A DNA stretch of 15,095 nt from Elusimicrobia bacterium RIFCSPLOWO2_01_FULL_59_12. Its GTDB lineage: Bacteria; Elusimicrobiota; Elusimicrobia; 2-01-FULL-59-12. Within the stretch, counting starts at the first letter, position 1; each line of letters opens with the position of its first letter. This document shows positions 14,409 to 15,095 of the stretch, piece by piece. The translations under genes and the position numbers were made by a program. The stretch is taken from positions 2,766 through 17,860 of the forward strand of contig MGUR01000068.1 in the NCBI GenBank assembly GCA_001800075.1, read 5' to 3'. The notes beneath the pieces were generated by a model. The model was not told the DNA's origin and did no database searches. It saw only the letters and a program-made list of their open reading frames with translations.

Positions 14409-14840
14409 ATGACCCCTTGGAAAGCTTGGTTGGTCGCTGCGGCTGTCTGTATCATCATCGAAATTCTACCGCCCCCCACGCACTTTTTCTTCTTGTGCAT
14501 GTCCCTGGGAGCGCTGGCCGCCTCCATCGCCGCCTTTTACAACGCGATTCCCTGGATACCCTGGGCTGTTTTTGCGGTGATGACGGTGGCGCTCACCCCG
14601 GTGCTCGTCCCGCTGGCGAAATTTCTCTTCACGCCTAAATCCCATCCTTCGAATGTCGATGAGCTGATCGGAGAGAAAGCGCTGGTGCTGGAAGCGATCG
14701 GGCTCAATGCCTCCGGGAGGGTCAAGGTCCGCGGGGAAACCTGGCGGGCGATGTCGGAAGGGGAATCGATTCCCAAAGACGCATGGGTCCAGGTTTTGAG
14801 AGTGGATGGAACGCATGTCATTGTAAGGAGGGTCTCCTAA
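14409..14840 (+). CDS. NfeD-like membrane protein (short form)
   Basis: The 143-residue product has about three membrane segments (roughly residues 5-20, 27-43 and 46-71) followed by a small soluble domain. The latter (VDELIGEKALVLEAI, GRVKVRGETWRAMS, and a HVIVRRV ending) matches the OB-fold NfeD domain. It lacks the ClpP-like protease domain of long NfeD, so it is the short class. GGAGG at 14399-14403 lies five bases before the ATG. The stop overlaps the start of the next gene (TAATG), an SPFH protein; NfeD and SPFH proteins are commonly encoded together and are thought to act together in membrane organisation or quality control. The 31-base gap after lepB shows no clear terminator. Confidence 0.86.
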   Translation: MTPWKAWLVAAAVCIIIEILPPPTHFFFLCMSLGALAASIAAFYNAIPWIPWAVFAVMTVALTPVLVPLAKFLFTPKSHPSNVDELIGEKALVLEAIGLNASGRVKVRGETWRAMSEGESIPKDAWVQVLRVDGTHVIVRRVS

Positions 14841-15095
14841 TGCTTAGCTACAGTCCGGTTACCTTGCTGGCGATTGCGGCGATTGTTTATGTATGGCAGG
14901 CGATACGTATTGTGCGTCAGTTCGAAAAGGCGCTGGTTGAAACGTTCGGTCAGTACAGCAGGACCGCGAACGCCGGACTCGTTCTCATCTTTCCGCCTTT
15001 TCAGTCGCTCCGAAAAGTGGACATGCGCGAACAAGTCATGGATGTTCCACCCCAGGAAGTGATCACCAAAGACAACGCCTCGGTGACTGTCGACG
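14840..15095 (+). CDS. SPFH/stomatin-like membrane protein (3' truncated by window edge)
   Basis: The first 85 residues are visible and the frame is open to the end of the window. One N-terminal membrane helix (about 7-24) leads into the SPFH domain with the classic stomatin wording IRIVRQFEKALVETFGQYS, then KVDMREQVMDVPPQEVITKD and NASVTVD. Such proteins form large oligomeric rings or cages in the inner membrane and are linked to protease control and membrane microdomains. AAGGAGG at 14825-14831 lies eight bases before the ATG, which shares one base with the NfeD stop. The pairing with the upstream NfeD-like gene supports a two-gene unit. Which subfamily it belongs to (stomatin, QmcA or other) cannot be settled from the part seen. 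Confidence 0.9.
   Translation, partial: MLSYSPVTLLAIAAIVYVWQAIRIVRQFEKALVETFGQYSRTANAGLVLIFPPFQSLRKVDMREQVMDVPPQEVITKDNASVTVD

Overview
The window holds a dense, single-strand run of bacterial genes, all on the + strand, with mostly overlapping or nearly touching ends. It reads as the LPS-transport / nitrogen-PTS type neighbourhood of a diderm (LPS-making) bacterium. The DNA is fairly GC-rich by eye. The gene set (LptCAB, HPr kinase, mannose-type PTS, GH57 glucanotransferase) suggests an uncultured diderm lineage such as Omnitrophota or Elusimicrobiota, or a deltaproteobacterium-like group. That placement is inference; no rRNA or other strong taxonomic marker lies in the window.

Layout: (1) 1-2062, LPS: the 3' end of a kdsD-like arabinose-5-phosphate isomerase, then lptC, lptA and lptB. 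(2) 2073-5110, regulation: long-form hibernation factor hpf, a PtsN/fructose-type EIIA, HPr kinase/phosphorylase hprK and rapZ. (3) 5120-11613, a complete phosphotransferase system: mannose-family EIIA, EIIB, EIIC and EIID, then HPr and Enzyme I. A GH57 4-alpha-glucanotransferase/alpha-amylase gene sits between EIIB and EIIC. (4) 11632-14377, lepA (EF4) and lepB (signal peptidase I). (5) 14409-15095, an NfeD-like gene and the 5' part of its usual partner, an SPFH/stomatin-like gene, cut by the window edge.

How the genes fit together: PEP phosphorylates Enzyme I (His200), which passes phosphate to HPr (His15) and on to the EIIA proteins. HprK can phosphorylate HPr on Ser46. Both HPr sites are intact, so the window encodes both arms of HPr control. 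The mannose-type EII proteins look transport-competent because both membrane subunits are present. The GH57 enzyme suggests a link to alpha-glucan turnover.

The most unusual feature is a palindromic repeat (dRS3/REP-like: two hairpins in inverted orientation, 838-909). It lies inside lptA in frame and encodes half of the apparent signal peptide plus the linker after it. A degenerate relative lies between hpf and ptsN (2618-2732). Compared with the classical lptB-rpoN-hpf-ptsN-rapZ order, rpoN is missing, and no kdsC lies between kdsD and lptC. No tRNA, rRNA, CRISPR array, insertion sequence or convincing terminator was seen. The largest gap is 139 bases (2610-2748), so no gene-free stretch exceeds 300 bases.
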